From Trissonchulus latispiculum (lineage: Eukaryota > Nematoda > Enoplea > Enoplida > Ironidae), in the NCBI GenBank assembly GCA_030248195.1, contig JASAND010032067.1:94198-158197 (forward strand): a stretch of DNA of 64,000 bases, in the 5' to 3' direction. The notes beneath the pieces were generated by a model that was not told the origin of the DNA, did no database searches, and saw only the letters and a list, made by a program, of their open reading frames with translations. Below, in pieces: positions 20,538 through 32,205 of the stretch. Positions within the stretch are counted from its first letter, which is position 1. Each line of letters begins with the position of its first letter. A program made the position numbers and the translations under genes.

Positions 20538-23089
20538 ATGTCTCGTTCATTCCGGGAAAAGTTTCCCGGTGATAATTTGGTGATCGAAGTGGAGGAAGTC
20601 GAATTCCATTTTAGTACTGATATACTGTCCGCCTGCAGTCCCGTTTTTGCCGCAATGTTTCATGGTAAAATGGAGACCAAGGAGAAGACTAGTGGTCGAT
20701 TGAAAATTGTAGATTTCTCCTCCCAAGAGATTGAGACCATCTTGTCCTTGCTAATGTCCGGATCCACGACTAAGGTTGCGGGTAAAAGACTTTGTTTGAC
20801 TTATCTTGTGTCTTTGATGTTTAAGTTAAATGTTAGGTTTTTAGAGCTTAGGTGGCAGCCAATCTCTATTAGGTGGCTGTTTTGATTGGGAACGTGGTGA
20901 GATACTTTCTTCAATCGCTAAAGCTAGTGTTGTAGCACGGTGATCAGGAACATGAGAATTTAATAGAGAAGAAATCCACATGATTTTTGTGATTTTCAAG
21001 ATGATTTTCACACACGTTTCTCACGAAATTTCAGAAACTTTCTGCAAAAATTCCCAGGTACCAATTCCCAGGATCTGTGTTCCTGAAATTTCTCTGAAAT
21101 TTGACTCCTGTCTCGTTATTTCTGAAATCCGACACTTATTTAATATGTTCCTGTTTTTAACGACCGCGCCTGCTCGTGGAGTTAGACATCTGTTGCTTTA
21201 AAATTAGAACTCCGTCCGTAATACTGTTTTATCTACCGTTCCTATTTCCGTTCCTTCCTATTTCTGTGATCGGAGCACCGTTAAGCAATGGAAAAAGATA
21301 AACCCTGCAATGGCTTACTCTTCTTCTAATATATTAGTGCAGTTATATATGCTCTCTTGATAACACTATTCCGGTTTCATTCTTATTTATATATTTTTGG
21401 AATTTTTGTTCTGGTTAGCTACGGAATGGAATGGGATGGAGTTGTTAATATTCTTTATTTTTTGTATATACAGTAAATGGTTTGGCAGCTTAATTTAGTG
21501 TACATTGTTTGGCGATTAAATTTAACGTTAGTGTTGTATGTTAACCCTCCGGTATTTCTGTTCGGCCAAGCCAGACCCAGCGAGGTAGTGCAAGCCGACT
21601 TTCAGGCCGGATAGAAATAGGCCGACCGGGCGACCGCCGGCCTGTCCCTTCACGTTTTGCACTAGGTATATTTTTGTTGCAATGTATTACACTAAATATA
21701 TTACACGTCTATATGATATGTATACTTACGTACTTTATGTTGTTACGTATTATGCATTGCAGTTCCTATTACGTATTGGCAGGGGTTTTTTGGTCGCCGA
21801 ACTTTAGGCCAAATGGCCTCAACGACCCAAATTGTTTAGGCCATCACCCAAAAAATTTAGACCATTCAAATTTTGTTAATTTTTCGGTTGCGCGCTCTTG
21901 TACGCATTGTTAAAATTACAGTTATCATATATTCATGCGTAATATATTCAAAAATCGTGATAAGATTTAAATGAACATGACAACACCATTGTCACTGCTT
22001 AACATATGTACTAGAAAAACTACCTTTTTACCTTATTAATGAATTTTAATGAAAATTAAAACAGGTAATGGAGAACCAAAGAAAGAACAAATTTAGACTA
22101 ATAGAAATAAAATGAAACTACTAAAATAGCATTTCTTAGATGAAATACTTATAGTAGTATAAACGGATAGTATAAACGGAATTATAACCTGAATGTGCAT
22201 TCATAAGTGCAAATAGAGAATATAACCAGCCGGCGGCTGGCGCAGCCCAGAAATACAAGTGAAATGTATAAATTCTCGCCGAAGGCCAAAAAAGTTTTTT
22301 GAAAATTCCCAAATTAATTAATTAATAAAATTTAACTGGGTTTTTGTTGAAAAATTTAGGCCAATGGCCTCAGCGGCCAAAATTCTTTAGGCCATCGACT
22401 CCTAAATTTATTCCATGGCTTAATCTATGGCCTAAAAAAACGTTGCGTATTGGCCTTTGGCCGATTTGGCAACACTATTTTGCCGGCCGGTCAACAACAC
22501 TATTTAGTGTCATCTGATTTCCTGATTTTAACATTGATTGCGGTACGTGCGTTTGGTTATTCTTGCTTTCTGGTTTTCAGGTGATTCGGTTTGGTGTTGC
22601 CTGTTTTTTGCCGACAAATATGACATCGATTTGTTGCGAAAAAAGGTGATAAAATTTCTGGACTCTACCTGGGCCAGATCCAGCCACCATGTTTGGGAAA
22701 CTGTCCTAATTGCGGTAAAGTACGGTTGGACTGATCTGGCCAGAAAGGCACTGTTGTGGCTCTGCGCGTTGCCATTCAACGACTACCTCCAACAGGTTCA
22801 GAAAGCTCACAGCAGTAATCTTCATGAATCGCTGGGAATACTGTCTACTCAGTACAGTAACATTTTAATCACCCTGCCGTTGATTAGCCGTCGGCTTACC
22901 AAAGGACCGATTGACTACTATTTTGGTGAAAATAGAACGATTTGTTCAGCGTCCACTTGTGCTTTTTGCCGCTATTCAACCACGTACATACTGCAGTCTT
23001 GCGGCATCGAGTGCAGTATCTGTGGTTTGGTTGTCTGCCAGAGCAAAGCTGACTGCCTGGCAAAATTTGCATTCCATGTTTGTTCCTAA
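20538..23089 (+). CDS. BTB/POZ protein with C-terminal Cys8-His module (copy 2)
   Basis: Exons 20538-20781 and 22581-23089 (donor GCGG|GTAAAA, acceptor TGGTTTTCAG), phase-1 intron of 1799 nt, 250 residues. Exon 1 is exactly as long as in copies 1 and 3. BTB half in exon 1: DNLVIEVEEVEFHFSTDILS, VFAAMFHGKM, LKIVDFSSQE; half in exon 2: VWCCLFFADKYDIDLLRKKV. The helical part contains WETVLIAVKYGWTDLARKA. The tail is C-x4-C-x2-C-x14-C-x2-C-G-x3-C-x5-C-x8-C, with one extra Cys in the long spacer and the ending FAFHVCS, and no Lys-Lys. Uninterrupted and apparently functional. Biochemical role and partners are unknown. Confidence 0.88.
21270..21375. repeat. Dispersed repeat equal to the empty retrotransposon site
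   Basis: Reads through GGAGCACCGTTAAGCAATG ... TACTCTTCTTCT ... AGTGCAGTTAT ... GCTCTCTTGATA. The two halves match the left (2835-2912) and right (7349-7380) flanks of the YR retrotransposon. Confidence 0.75.
21778..22445 (+). mobile_element. GGCC-word MITE, copy 1
   Basis: Left end GGGGTTTTTTGGTCGCCGAA, then TTTAGGCCAAATGGCCTCAA; right end CTATGGCCTAAAAAAACG. The copy at 32304-33030 is the same element inverted. Both carry the words GGCCTAAA and TTTAGGCC near both ends and an AT-rich middle. No ORF. Confidence 0.65.
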
Positions 23090-23321
23090 ACCCGTGCTGT
23101 GACAGTCATGAAATACTGTGATTGCTTATCTTGTTGATCTCTTGCTCAGCCGGAAGGCTGTTTTCGTTTTATATGTGCATTTGCGTAATTCCTTCAGCAT
23201 TTGGGTTTGTTTCCTGCTTTTTGTTGTTAGAAGTTTGTCAACTATTCTTTATTTCTAAAGTTCTAGATGATTGACTTTTCTTGCCACGGGAGCACGGGAG
23301 CTGTTAAATGTCTCTTTTCGC
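23090..23321. other. Downstream of BTB gene 2
   Basis: Probable 3' untranslated and intergenic DNA. No canonical AATAAA signal was found close to the stop. Confidence 0.4.
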
Positions 23322-23324
23322 TTA

Positions 23325-23488
23325 GGGTCTTTTCGCGAATGGGTAGAGTAGAGTTAAAATTAACTCTACTCCTTTCGCGAATAAGTACAGTTAATTTTAA
23401 CTCTGCAGAATTGAACTCTGTCCGGCAGAGTTAGAGAGAGTTAAATATTACAGAGTTAACATTAACTCTATTCATTCGCGAAAAGAGT
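23325..23488. mobile_element. 164-bp Harbinger-like MITE with GAGTTAA words
   Basis: TTA at 23322-23324 and 23489-23491. The inverted ends share TCTTTTCGCGAATG and end in AGAGT. Between them are repeats and palindromes of AGAGTTAA / TTAACTCT. The TTA duplication suggests PIF/Harbinger mobilisation. Confidence 0.75.
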
Positions 23489-23491
23489 TTA

Positions 23492-24404
23492 GTAGAGTTA
23501 ATTTTAACTCTACAGACAAGGCATACGTGAAATACTGCTATACGACATTGTACATAATGAACTAACGTTACTATTGTTTGAATACTTGAGCATCCAGAAC
23601 TTCCAAATCTGTACAGTGTGTATGTCGTAGTAATTTTTGTATTCCATCTACTGTATTACTGGCCGATTTCTGTAAATACGGTATTTACTAGTAAAAAATT
23701 GCATTTTCTTTAAACTTCCTATCTTTACATGTAAATACCATTTTTACTGAAACTCGTCCAGTAAATACGGTATTTTCCAGTAAATTCTGTATTTTGTCTT
23801 AAACGACTTTGTGTTTGTGTGGGTAGGGGTTCAAAGGACATGCCGAGCCGACTTCATATTTAAAGCGAAAAAATAGGTCATACATTATCACAATATGTCC
23901 AAAGGGGATGGATGAAGATAAACTCCAGGCGTTAAAAATAATATTTGTTTACAAATTTAAGAAATTGTCTTAATTTTAACACAGTTTTTATAATCAAAAC
24001 GTTAATGTCTTTTAAATTTACAATTTAATTGACAGTTTGAGTTTTGACGACTTAACGGGGGGGTTACTTTGGTCAAAAGTCGATAGTCACTGATTTCGCT
24101 CATTTTCACACCTAATATGCCCCATATATTCTTTAAAACAAGACAAAATATTAGTATTCGAAATCAAACTGTGACAGAGTTATTCAGGTTCAAAAGCTTG
24201 AAAACTTGAAAATTCAGGTGATGAGCCCTGGAGAGTCACGTGGAAACCTATAGCGCTATCGAGAACGGAGTTGACCGATACACCAAATTAAAGCCTTTAC
24301 TAAGGCAATAATTTAGTGAAAAAGTGGCTAAAGGCTAGCTATCCACAATGCATGCTTGAGTGATGCACTGACCTAACTTCGGAGGACTGCACAGTATAAC
24401 TTAA
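23492..24404. other. Intergenic with a GTAAATAC word array
   Basis: 23650-23815 is built from GTAAATACGGTATTTAC-like words in both orientations, the same design as the MITEs nearby, but no ends could be fixed. The rest shows nothing. Confidence 0.45.
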
Positions 24405-24407
24405 CTA

Positions 24408-25515
24408 GTGATGTGCGCTGAGAACTTTGCCCGCTCCGGAGCTCCGGCCGGAGCGGGCTGTCGGAGCACCGGAGCTGCGCGGAGCTCCAACTGTTAATTG
24501 AGGCAAAATGGTAAAGGATTCGAGCTAAAAATAAGTTGTTTATTCAATAAAAATCATGCCTACTCGCTACCTTTATCGCTTAACTGCTTATTTTTAGATG
24601 CTGAGTTTTTCTTTGCTTCATACGAATACACATTTTGTGAGCTGTATCTTTGATCTGAAATAAGTTCAGACTTTGAAAATATTTCACAGAATTTTTGGGT
24701 TTATTGATTGTGCGCGTTGCGTACTGCTGCATTTACATGTTAGTTAGTTGCCCGTGTTAGTTTACACTGCTGTTTATTTTAATGTTTAACTTTTCAAGAT
24801 TTAGTAAATTTAAATATTATATTCCACATAAAATTATCTATATTTCTTGCAGGAATTTCATCAAATGTGCTCCAAACCAAGTTTATCAAATCCATGCATA
24901 AAATATTGCAAATTTAACAGAAGTGGACCAGATTTAATTTACCCATTATTTAATTTATATATAATACAGATGTATGCATATATAATCGAAATATATACGT
25001 AAATCTAAACTAACAGAATTTCGACCTGTATTACGAAAAGATGGGTTTGATGAAAGCAAAGAAAACAGCTGCAGATGTTGAAAGTTTATATGGAATAAAG
25101 TTAACGGGAAATGTAATATACATATATAATGGAATATTATATATATATATATATATATATACGTAATTTAAAACGTTTTAAATTTTAAATATATATAGAG
25201 TGTATTTTATGTTTTCTTTTATTTAGCAACTGGACAAGTTTAAATTCCTGAAAAAAGAACCGTTATAAGAAGTATAACCGTCATGGGAAGTAGAAGAATG
25301 CAGTCTTGAGAAAATAGAAAATTCTTTAAAAACATGAGTGCGACAACTATAAAATTCATACAGTCTTACGTATTGTACGGAGAAATCATCGAGTTCGCGG
25401 AAAGAAATCACACCCTCAAATTTTAGTTAGCAGCTTCAAAGCTTGAAAATGGGTGTTCCGGGTACCCGGAGCTCCGGAGCTCCGGAGCAGAAGCCCGCTC
25501 CGGAGCACAGAAAAT
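24408..25515. mobile_element. Probable hAT-like element with GGAGCTCCGG words
   Basis: CTCCGGAGCTCCGG-type words cluster at 24430-24490 and 25465-25505, framing about 1 kb of AT-rich DNA. The left end TAGTGATGTGCGC resembles the hAT end at 14781. No target duplication was found, so the right boundary is uncertain. Confidence 0.45.
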
Positions 25516-26620
25516 ATTGCCTGCGGGCTTTCTGTATTCTTTTTAAACCGCTGCTCAGTAACTTTCAACAGTTCAGTTTGCCTGACATCCCACCGATCTA
25601 TCTCTCTTTCTCAGCCGTGCACCAAACAATTCAAATACGCACTATTTCATTTTAAACTTGGCCATGTCTAAATCTGAGCAGCGGTTCACCAGTCCCCATC
25701 GGGGATTCATTGCCAGTGTTTATTAAGTGTCTGACCTCCAACGGAGGACCTTATAGTATCTCACTGTATTACCATTAACTGTATTATCCGGTCCTTATCA
25801 AGGACCCATGCCATATTATATTAAAACACTAACGAAAGGGAATTAGCAGCACTTTGCCCTGTGATCGTGGCCAATCTGTCCCTACAACCAGAGTCGTAAA
25901 GCCGTTGCCCCGTTACACTTATGTGGCGGAGACATGGATTTATTAATTTGCTACGTTTGGTGATTTTTTACAACCTAATCAGTGATAAATTATCAAAAGA
26001 ATGTGAAAATCATGAAAAGTGGCCAGAGAAAAATATGCTGGTTTTTGTGGCAAGTTTTTGTGCTTTACTATAGATGATAGAAACGTGCGAATACTTTCTA
26101 AGCAGTGTTTTTATGAGTTGAGTGCAGCTATACACTCGTTATTTTTATTCCTGCTTTATTCCTGCTGGAGCAGGAATGTATAAAATGGAAACTTACATGT
26201 TTAGTGCAGTGTATCATTTCTCCATTCAGAAGCCCTATCTTCGACACAGGGCTTGATTTTAGATCAGATTTTCTTGCATTCGGATAATGCAAATTAGGTT
26301 TTAGAACCTGTTTAAGTTGAAGAACTGAGAGCCTTCCCGCAGTCTTCGGCTGTCAGCAGTCTAAGCGATGCATATTTTTGAGCACCAGTGTACTTTGGGA
26401 AAGAGCTTCCAACAAAAACAATTTCGCAATTGAATAAAGGAAGGTCTACAAAAGAATACTGCCCCTTTTGGGGCTTGCTTGTTGTAACTTTTGCTACTCA
26501 TTCAGGACAAGCAAAAGAGTACTGTAGGTCCTGCTTTTCATGGTGTAAAAACGGACTGATTTTCCAAAAGTTTGACTTTAAAAATTCGCCAACAATTACT
26601 CAACAGAATTTCACCAAACT
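25516..26620. other. Intergenic, no gene seen
   Basis: Only short ORFs without resemblance to known proteins. No terminal repeats recognised. Confidence 0.45.
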
Positions 26621-27375
26621 ACACTCTTAAAAAGACTCCTGTAGAAATTACAGGAATTCTTGTAGTTCTCTACAAAAGTGCTCCTGTGCGGTCAGTCACT
26701 AGCGGAGCTTCCTGTATTTTCCACAGAAGTAACTTTTGTATTTTTTACCGGTCTCTGGAATAGTAAAAATTACAGGAGTTTCCTGTAGAAAATACTAAGC
26801 AAACCCGTAGTTTTTATTACAGGAATTTCTTGTAGAAAATACAAAAGAAACCTGTAGTCCTGTTCGACTTTTTTACAATCCTATATCAGATACCAAACCT
26901 GTATTTTTTACAAGACAAAACCTGTAAATTTTACTGGAGCCACCTGTTATTTCAGAAGGGGGGGCAGGTGCGGAGGGGGACGGCCGCTCCCAAAATATTT
27001 TCGGCAGGGAGCGGCCGTTACAAAAAAATCACCCACTGGGTGTTGGAACACTGAAAAATTGAAAAAATTCAAAAATTTCAGTCTTCAAAAATTATGACCA
27101 CTGTAGCCCTTATATACAAAATTTGCGTTATCAGCGTATCGAGTACTTTCCGCTTCCGGTGAGCAAACCTGTAAACCAGTGAAAACTACAGGTTTCATTT
27201 GTACTGAATACTGGTCTGACTTGTAATCAATTCTACTAAAGTATGTCCGGTAAACACTACCAACGATGACCTGTAGAAATTATAAGACTCAACCTGTATT
27301 TTCTACAAAAGCTTTTGTATTTATCATCTACAAAAGTGATTCCTGTAGTTTCTACAGGAACATTTCTAAGAGTGT
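26621..27375. mobile_element. MITE with ACACTCTTA ends and CCTGTAGAAA words
   Basis: Ends ACACTCTTA / TAAGAGTGT, followed inside by TCCTGTAGAAA(T/C)TACAGG on both sides. The word CCTGTAGAAAATACAGG and its complement recur throughout 26640-26950 and 27160-27365. No ORF. No clear target duplication. Confidence 0.65.
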
Positions 27376-28499
27376 AGATAGCTGCACTCTAAGTGTGACC
27401 CCCTTAGTCCAGTTCCAGAGTCGGTCCTGTTGAGTCCGATATCCTTGTATGACGTTTGACTGCATATATAACCCTGGTTTTATTGATAGTGTAGTGTGCT
27501 GTATCTGTTCTTAATTTTGGTTTTTCAGTGCCAAATAATGTTGATTTTTCCCGAGGTTTTGTTCGTTTGCTGACGTTAAAGTCGACTGTTTTCCCAATTC
27601 TTTCCTTAAGGTAGTAACTTTCAGTAATGTAATGTGAAAGGGGAGATGACGTGCTTAGGACTATAAACGAATGGGATGATAACTGGCAACAACAACGGAT
27701 TTTTCATGGTAAATTAGAATGCACGCTGAACACAGGCCAGCAGTCAGATGCAACAATTAATGCGTTTCGCTTAATGTTTGGTCCGTAAAAATCCAGTTGA
27801 TGCAAATGTTTACGGTTAAATATCAGCGTGGCATATAACAAAACAAACAATTCGTAGCAATTTAACATTTTTACATTATTTTAACTATTGCTAAATTGCG
27901 GTTAAAAATTTGCAGATTGTTGCTGAATTTTGGCTGGACGGGTTGCCAGGACTGGTCTTTTATCGCCGGGGCCGGTGGCAGTTTCCCATCCTCCTTCTTA
28001 GTAACCAGTGCTGCTAGTGAAATGAAAATGTTTGTCTAATAAAAATAAATTTTGAATACAAATTCAAAGATTAGTTTGCGCATCGGCGCTCTAGGTTCTG
28101 TAGTTCTCTCCGGACCGGAGCATTTTTGTTGCGACCTTACCTTTACTTTACTCCTTTATTAATGGGGAAGTATCTGTAGTAACTCAACTACTACTTTAAT
28201 CACCCGATACTATTCCAACCCAAGAACACCACCAAGCGTGTGATCCAATCTCAGGATACCACGGTATCTCATCTGCCATGCCTCCGTCTTATATGACTTT
28301 GTCGAGCCCGAGGGTTCAATTGTTAGCGGCTGATCTTGTCTGCTTTCGGTTTTTCGCTGTCATGTCGTATTTATTTATCACCCAGTCGACGAGTATGTCT
28401 TTAGTTTCGCTTATCAGGTATCGGTTTAGACACCATGACTTCTTTTTTGTCGGACGAATGATGTAGAAATGGCAACAACGACAACTGGCAGTCGCACAT
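27376..28499. other. Upstream flank of BTB gene 3, duplicated elsewhere
   Basis: 27430-27740 (GATATCCTTGTATGACGTTT, CCCTGGTTTTATTGATA, CAACAACGGAT, TTTCATG) is a direct diverged copy of 34210-34500. 27827-27935 resembles 1107-1230. The remaining sequence has no recognisable gene. Confidence 0.55.
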
Positions 28500-28504
28500 A
28501 AATA

Positions 28505-28654
28505 TAGAGCGAGTGAGTGTACCCCCGTTTCGATAGGTACCGATTTGCGAGGGGTCACTAGGGTCCAATTTGCGGAGGGGTCAGCCGTTAGCAATCAGAG
28601 CACAGTTTTTGCTGTGTGGGTCTGGTGGCACTCTCTTATATTATGTGCTCATGG
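28505..28654. mobile_element. Half copy of the CAAGAGTAC-family MITE
   Basis: Contains GAGGGGTCAGCCGTTAG, AATCAGAGCACAG and the right end ACTCTCTTATATTATGTGCTC, as at 17140-17239 and 42890-43000. The left half is missing. Confidence 0.5.
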
Positions 28655-30000
28655 TATCCTTCATAGCACCAAATACCATTGTTAGCTTAGGCAGTGTCAA
28701 ATGATTTCCGTGAAAGTAATAGGTCTGCTCTGCTCATTGTGTATATCTCAGTTCGATGAATGTCTCATTCTTTGCGATTTTACAATGTAAGAATCTTATA
28801 ATGCCGTGTGTGGATTTCGCTAAGATGCTTACATTTTGCGCTGCGTCATCATAGAATTTTACAGTTTCTGAAAACATACTTATGTGTTATCTATATGCTT
28901 TGTTACTATCTATGTGTGCAATCTCAATGATTCATGATCTATATAAGTTGTACGTTGTTTCACAAGCTGTACACGTGTGGAGTCTGACCGAAATCAACTT
29001 GGGAGCATACATTAACACGGGGTCCGATTCTGGGGGGGTCTACCCCGACCTCGGCGAGGGGTCTGCCCCCGAAAAAATTTGAAATTTTATGGGGTCCTGC
29101 CCCGAAACTAGCAAAAATTGCGAATTTTTAACGTTTTTGACCAAAAATTAGTAAAAAATGACATTTTTAGCGATTTTTAAGAAATTTTTTTAAAAATCGC
29201 TAAAATTTGCTAAACAATTACCAATTTTCAGTGACAACCGCTGAAGGGTCCGCCCTTTTTTGCTTTCTAGACGAGAGGGTCTGCCCCTTTTTCCTTTTCG
29301 GTGAGGGGGTCTACCCGTTTTTTGTCGGTCTGGGGGGGGGTCTGCTTGGGAGGGTGGGGGGTCGTCCAATCAAATGAAGAAACAGTTTGTTCACCGCCAA
29401 ACCGGTCCGGTCTGTCCCATTTCTTAGGCAAAAACTGTGCACAATATCGGGAAAATTTGGTTTTTGGTATCCTCGGGCCTCTCCTCCTCCCAAAGAACCC
29501 GGCTGCAGTTCGTGTCTGTCTGCAACCAGTGCGTCATAAATGGCGACTGACGGCACGGCAGTGAAGGGTATTTTGATATAAGCAAGGTTGGAGTCATGAT
29601 GTAGACTTCTTTCTTGCTTTCTGTGAACTGTTGGAACTAACATTAACAATGATATAGGAGTTTTAAAAGAGCTTAGTGCTTTTAAAGCTCTAAAGAAAAA
29701 TAGGAGTTTTACAACGCTTTATGGTCTGATTGGTTTATATTTCAATCTCCTATTTCATTTTAACATCATTATACCCAACCTTATGCTTTGTGTATATAAA
29801 AATTTCCAGAATACACACGCCCAGACCTCGAAATTCCAAATACACACGCTTTATTTTCGTCGATTTTTAATAGCATTAGTGATAATCTAAGAAAGTATAC
29901 GATAAGAAAGAAAGTATAAGAAATATATAGTAAAGCATTCCCTCGTTATGAGTTATGACATGTATATACCGTGAAAAAATTGGCAACGCAAATGTCTACT
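28655..30000. other. Intergenic with a G-rich repeat
   Basis: 29020-29350 alternates GGGGTC(T/C)(G/A)CCCC words with TTTTTAGC-type runs, like the G-tract repeats of 58.6-62.7 kb. No gene was recognised on either strand. Confidence 0.4.
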
Positions 30001-30039
30001 TCATTAATTAATAATTTCAGCATCTTAACCAATTGTATT
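30001..30039 (+). promoter_or_regulatory. 3' splice acceptor and 19-nt leader before BTB gene 3
   Basis: AATAATTTCAG ends at 30020, followed by CATCTTAACCAATTGTATT and the ATG at 30040. Position and leader length match genes 1 and 2, although the polypyrimidine tract is weaker. Confidence 0.5.
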
Positions 30040-31790
30040 ATGTCGCGCTCATTTCACAAGAAATCTTTCTACGACGATTTGGTAATCGAAGTGGAGGATA
30101 CTGAGTTACATTTTTGCACAAACTTTTTATCTGCCTCCAGTCCCGTCTTTGCCCGTATGTTTCAAGGAAACCTTGACGCCATTGAAAAATCTAGTGATCG
30201 ATTGAAAATTATTGATTTTTCTTCCGAGGAGACTGAGACAATTTTATCCATGCTGATGCCGGGATCGATTGCTCCAGTTGAAGGTAAAATATGATGATGC
30301 TTATATATGATGGTAAACTGGCTTTTGTTAGGGGTTTGAAGGTGGGGGAAGAGGGGGAAGTAGGGAGGGGCTTCCCAAAAGTGGGGGCGAGCAGAAGGTA
30401 TAAATTTACCTAATTTTTTAGCCAAAATTTAGCATTTTAAGGTAAATATGCAAGAAATCGCAGTTATTAGCCGTAAAATAAACTTATATTTAAGTCCATA
30501 AATTAGCTAAAAATTGAGAAGCTTGGGGCTTGCCGAAAAGTGTGGGGGAAACGAAAAGTGGGGGCCCCTAAAAATGCCAGGTTAAGTGAAGTTTTGCTGA
30601 TAGTGACTCTGTACTTATATATATATATACTTACATAGACCATAGAGCAGAATGGAATTATAGCAGGAGGTGTTTAAGACCCGATGGAATCTGGAATACA
30701 AAATTCTCTTAGGTTTGGCAATTCATGACTCATCATCATTCATCACTACCAGGCGCGTAGGCGGAAGGGATGAAGGGAATCCCCCCCAATTATGGACTTG
30801 TGACTATTATGACTTTGTCCGTGTCATCTGTAAAACGCCCGTTTTTCAAAAAATTTTGCGCTGTCAGCACGAAATTACATAGCTTATTGTGCCATCATAA
30901 TGATTTTTTAATTGCAAGAATGCTTGGTAATAGATTCCACAAAGTTCACGAAATAGAAAAGTTTCTCAGCATCAGGGAGGCTCCGAAAAGATCCCCCAAA
31001 AAGTTTTGCATTCCCCCGAAATTTGTTTCTGGCTACGTTGGTGACTGGCAGCAAGAGTACTGGCAGCATACTGTAGCTTCAAAGCTGTTGCTGTGCATCA
31101 CAGTTTTCACTGAATTGCAGAATTGGAAGCAAATGTAACAGTACAGTTTTGCTAGAAGTGTTTAGATCCAGAATATTATGGGTTTTAGTTTAAATTTTGA
31201 TGTCGTTCACGCCTAACAAATATATAGATATTGTATCATAATTTGGGCATAATCGCAAAACATCTTTGGTGTTTTTAATTTTAGCAGAATCCCTTTGGTA
31301 TTGTCTTCGTTTTGCTGACAAGTATGATGTTGGCATTTTGCGAAAGAAGGTGGAATTCTTCCTGGATTCTTCCTTGGCTACATCTAACAATCTAGTCTGG
31401 GAAACGGTCCTGCTGGGCCTGAAATATAAATGGAACGATCTTGCCGTAAAAGCTGTATTGCGTCTGTGCGATCTACCATTAGGCGATTACATGCAGCAGG
31501 TTCGAAAAGCTCATACCAGCCGTCTTAATCTATGCTTTGATATTCCATCTGTACAGTATGACAATTTTTTGGCTACGTTGCCTTTACTTTTCAAAGGGCA
31601 GGATAACAGAATTAAGAGAGATAATAACGTGTCTGCCAAAAATACCGTAAAGTGTTCAACACACAAATGTGAATTCTGTAATTTTGAATATTACCGGCTG
31701 TATTGTATAGAGTGCTGTAATTGTGGACTTGTTTCCTGTGAACTGGATCGTAACTGTATTGCTAATTTCGCTGTTCATTTCTGCAGTTAA
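30040..31790 (+). CDS. BTB/POZ protein with C-terminal Cys8-His module (copy 3)
   Basis: Exons 30040-30283 and 31285-31790 (donor GAAG|GTAAAA, acceptor TTTTTAATTTTAG), phase-1 intron of 1001 nt, 249 residues. An AG three bases downstream (CAG at 31285-31287) would shorten the protein by one residue. The acceptor chosen keeps the length equal to the other copies. The open frame runs upstream of 30040, but this ATG is the one aligned with copies 1 and 2. BTB parts: DDLVIEVEDTELHFCTNFLS, VFARMFQGNL, LKIIDFSSEE, then LWYCLRFADKYDVGILRKKV. The tail is C-x4-C-x2-C-x11-C-x2-C-G-x3-C-x5-C-x8-C with the ending FAVHFCS. The most diverged of the three intact copies, with no damage. Confidence 0.86.
30284..31284 (+). 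other. Intron of BTB gene 3
   Basis: Contains a G-rich patch with GGGGGAAG and GTGGGGG words (30340-30570) and a MITE-like block (about 30750-31040) starting CCAGGCGCGTAGGCGG and ending TTTCTGGCTACGTTGG. That block resembles the ends of the MITE at 1499-1918. Confidence 0.6.
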
Positions 31791-32201
31791 TAGTAGTCGT
31801 AGTGTGTTTAGCTGTGTACGTATCACGTATCAAAATTATTCAACGCCAGACCGTGGACCCTGAGTAAAATGTGGCCTTGCGTTACCCCTTCTCTCGAAAG
31901 CATCTGGGGTGTGGCACCAAGTGAAAAAAAGTGACAAAACCCACTAAATATTTTTGGTAATTTTTAGTCGGAATTGGCATACATCGAAACTTGTCTCTAC
32001 GTATTATTTGCATTTTTGTTGGACAAGCTGTTCCTAGGCGTACTCAAACAAATCCTAATTTGGATTTCGTGAGCAGAACTGAGTCGGACACTGCTAAGAG
32101 CCCATGTCCCGAGCATTGCTGGGATGAAAAATAGTTTGTGCTCATTTCAAATTTTTTAATTTGTTACTCTAACGTTTTTTCTGTGAATTAAAAATGATGG
32201 C
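31791..32201. other. Downstream of BTB gene 3, no gene
   Basis: Probable 3' flank. No polyadenylation signal or further family tail was recognised. Confidence 0.4.
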
Positions 32202-32205
32202 ATAC

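Larger units (their letters stand above)
20782..22580 (+). other. Intron of BTB gene 2, repeat-filled
   Basis: Holds a GAAATTTC-rich word patch (20990-21130), the uninterrupted version of the retrotransposon target repeat (21270-21375), a CG-rich patch (21545-21650) and a GGCC-word MITE (21778-22445). No coding sequence. Confidence 0.7.
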
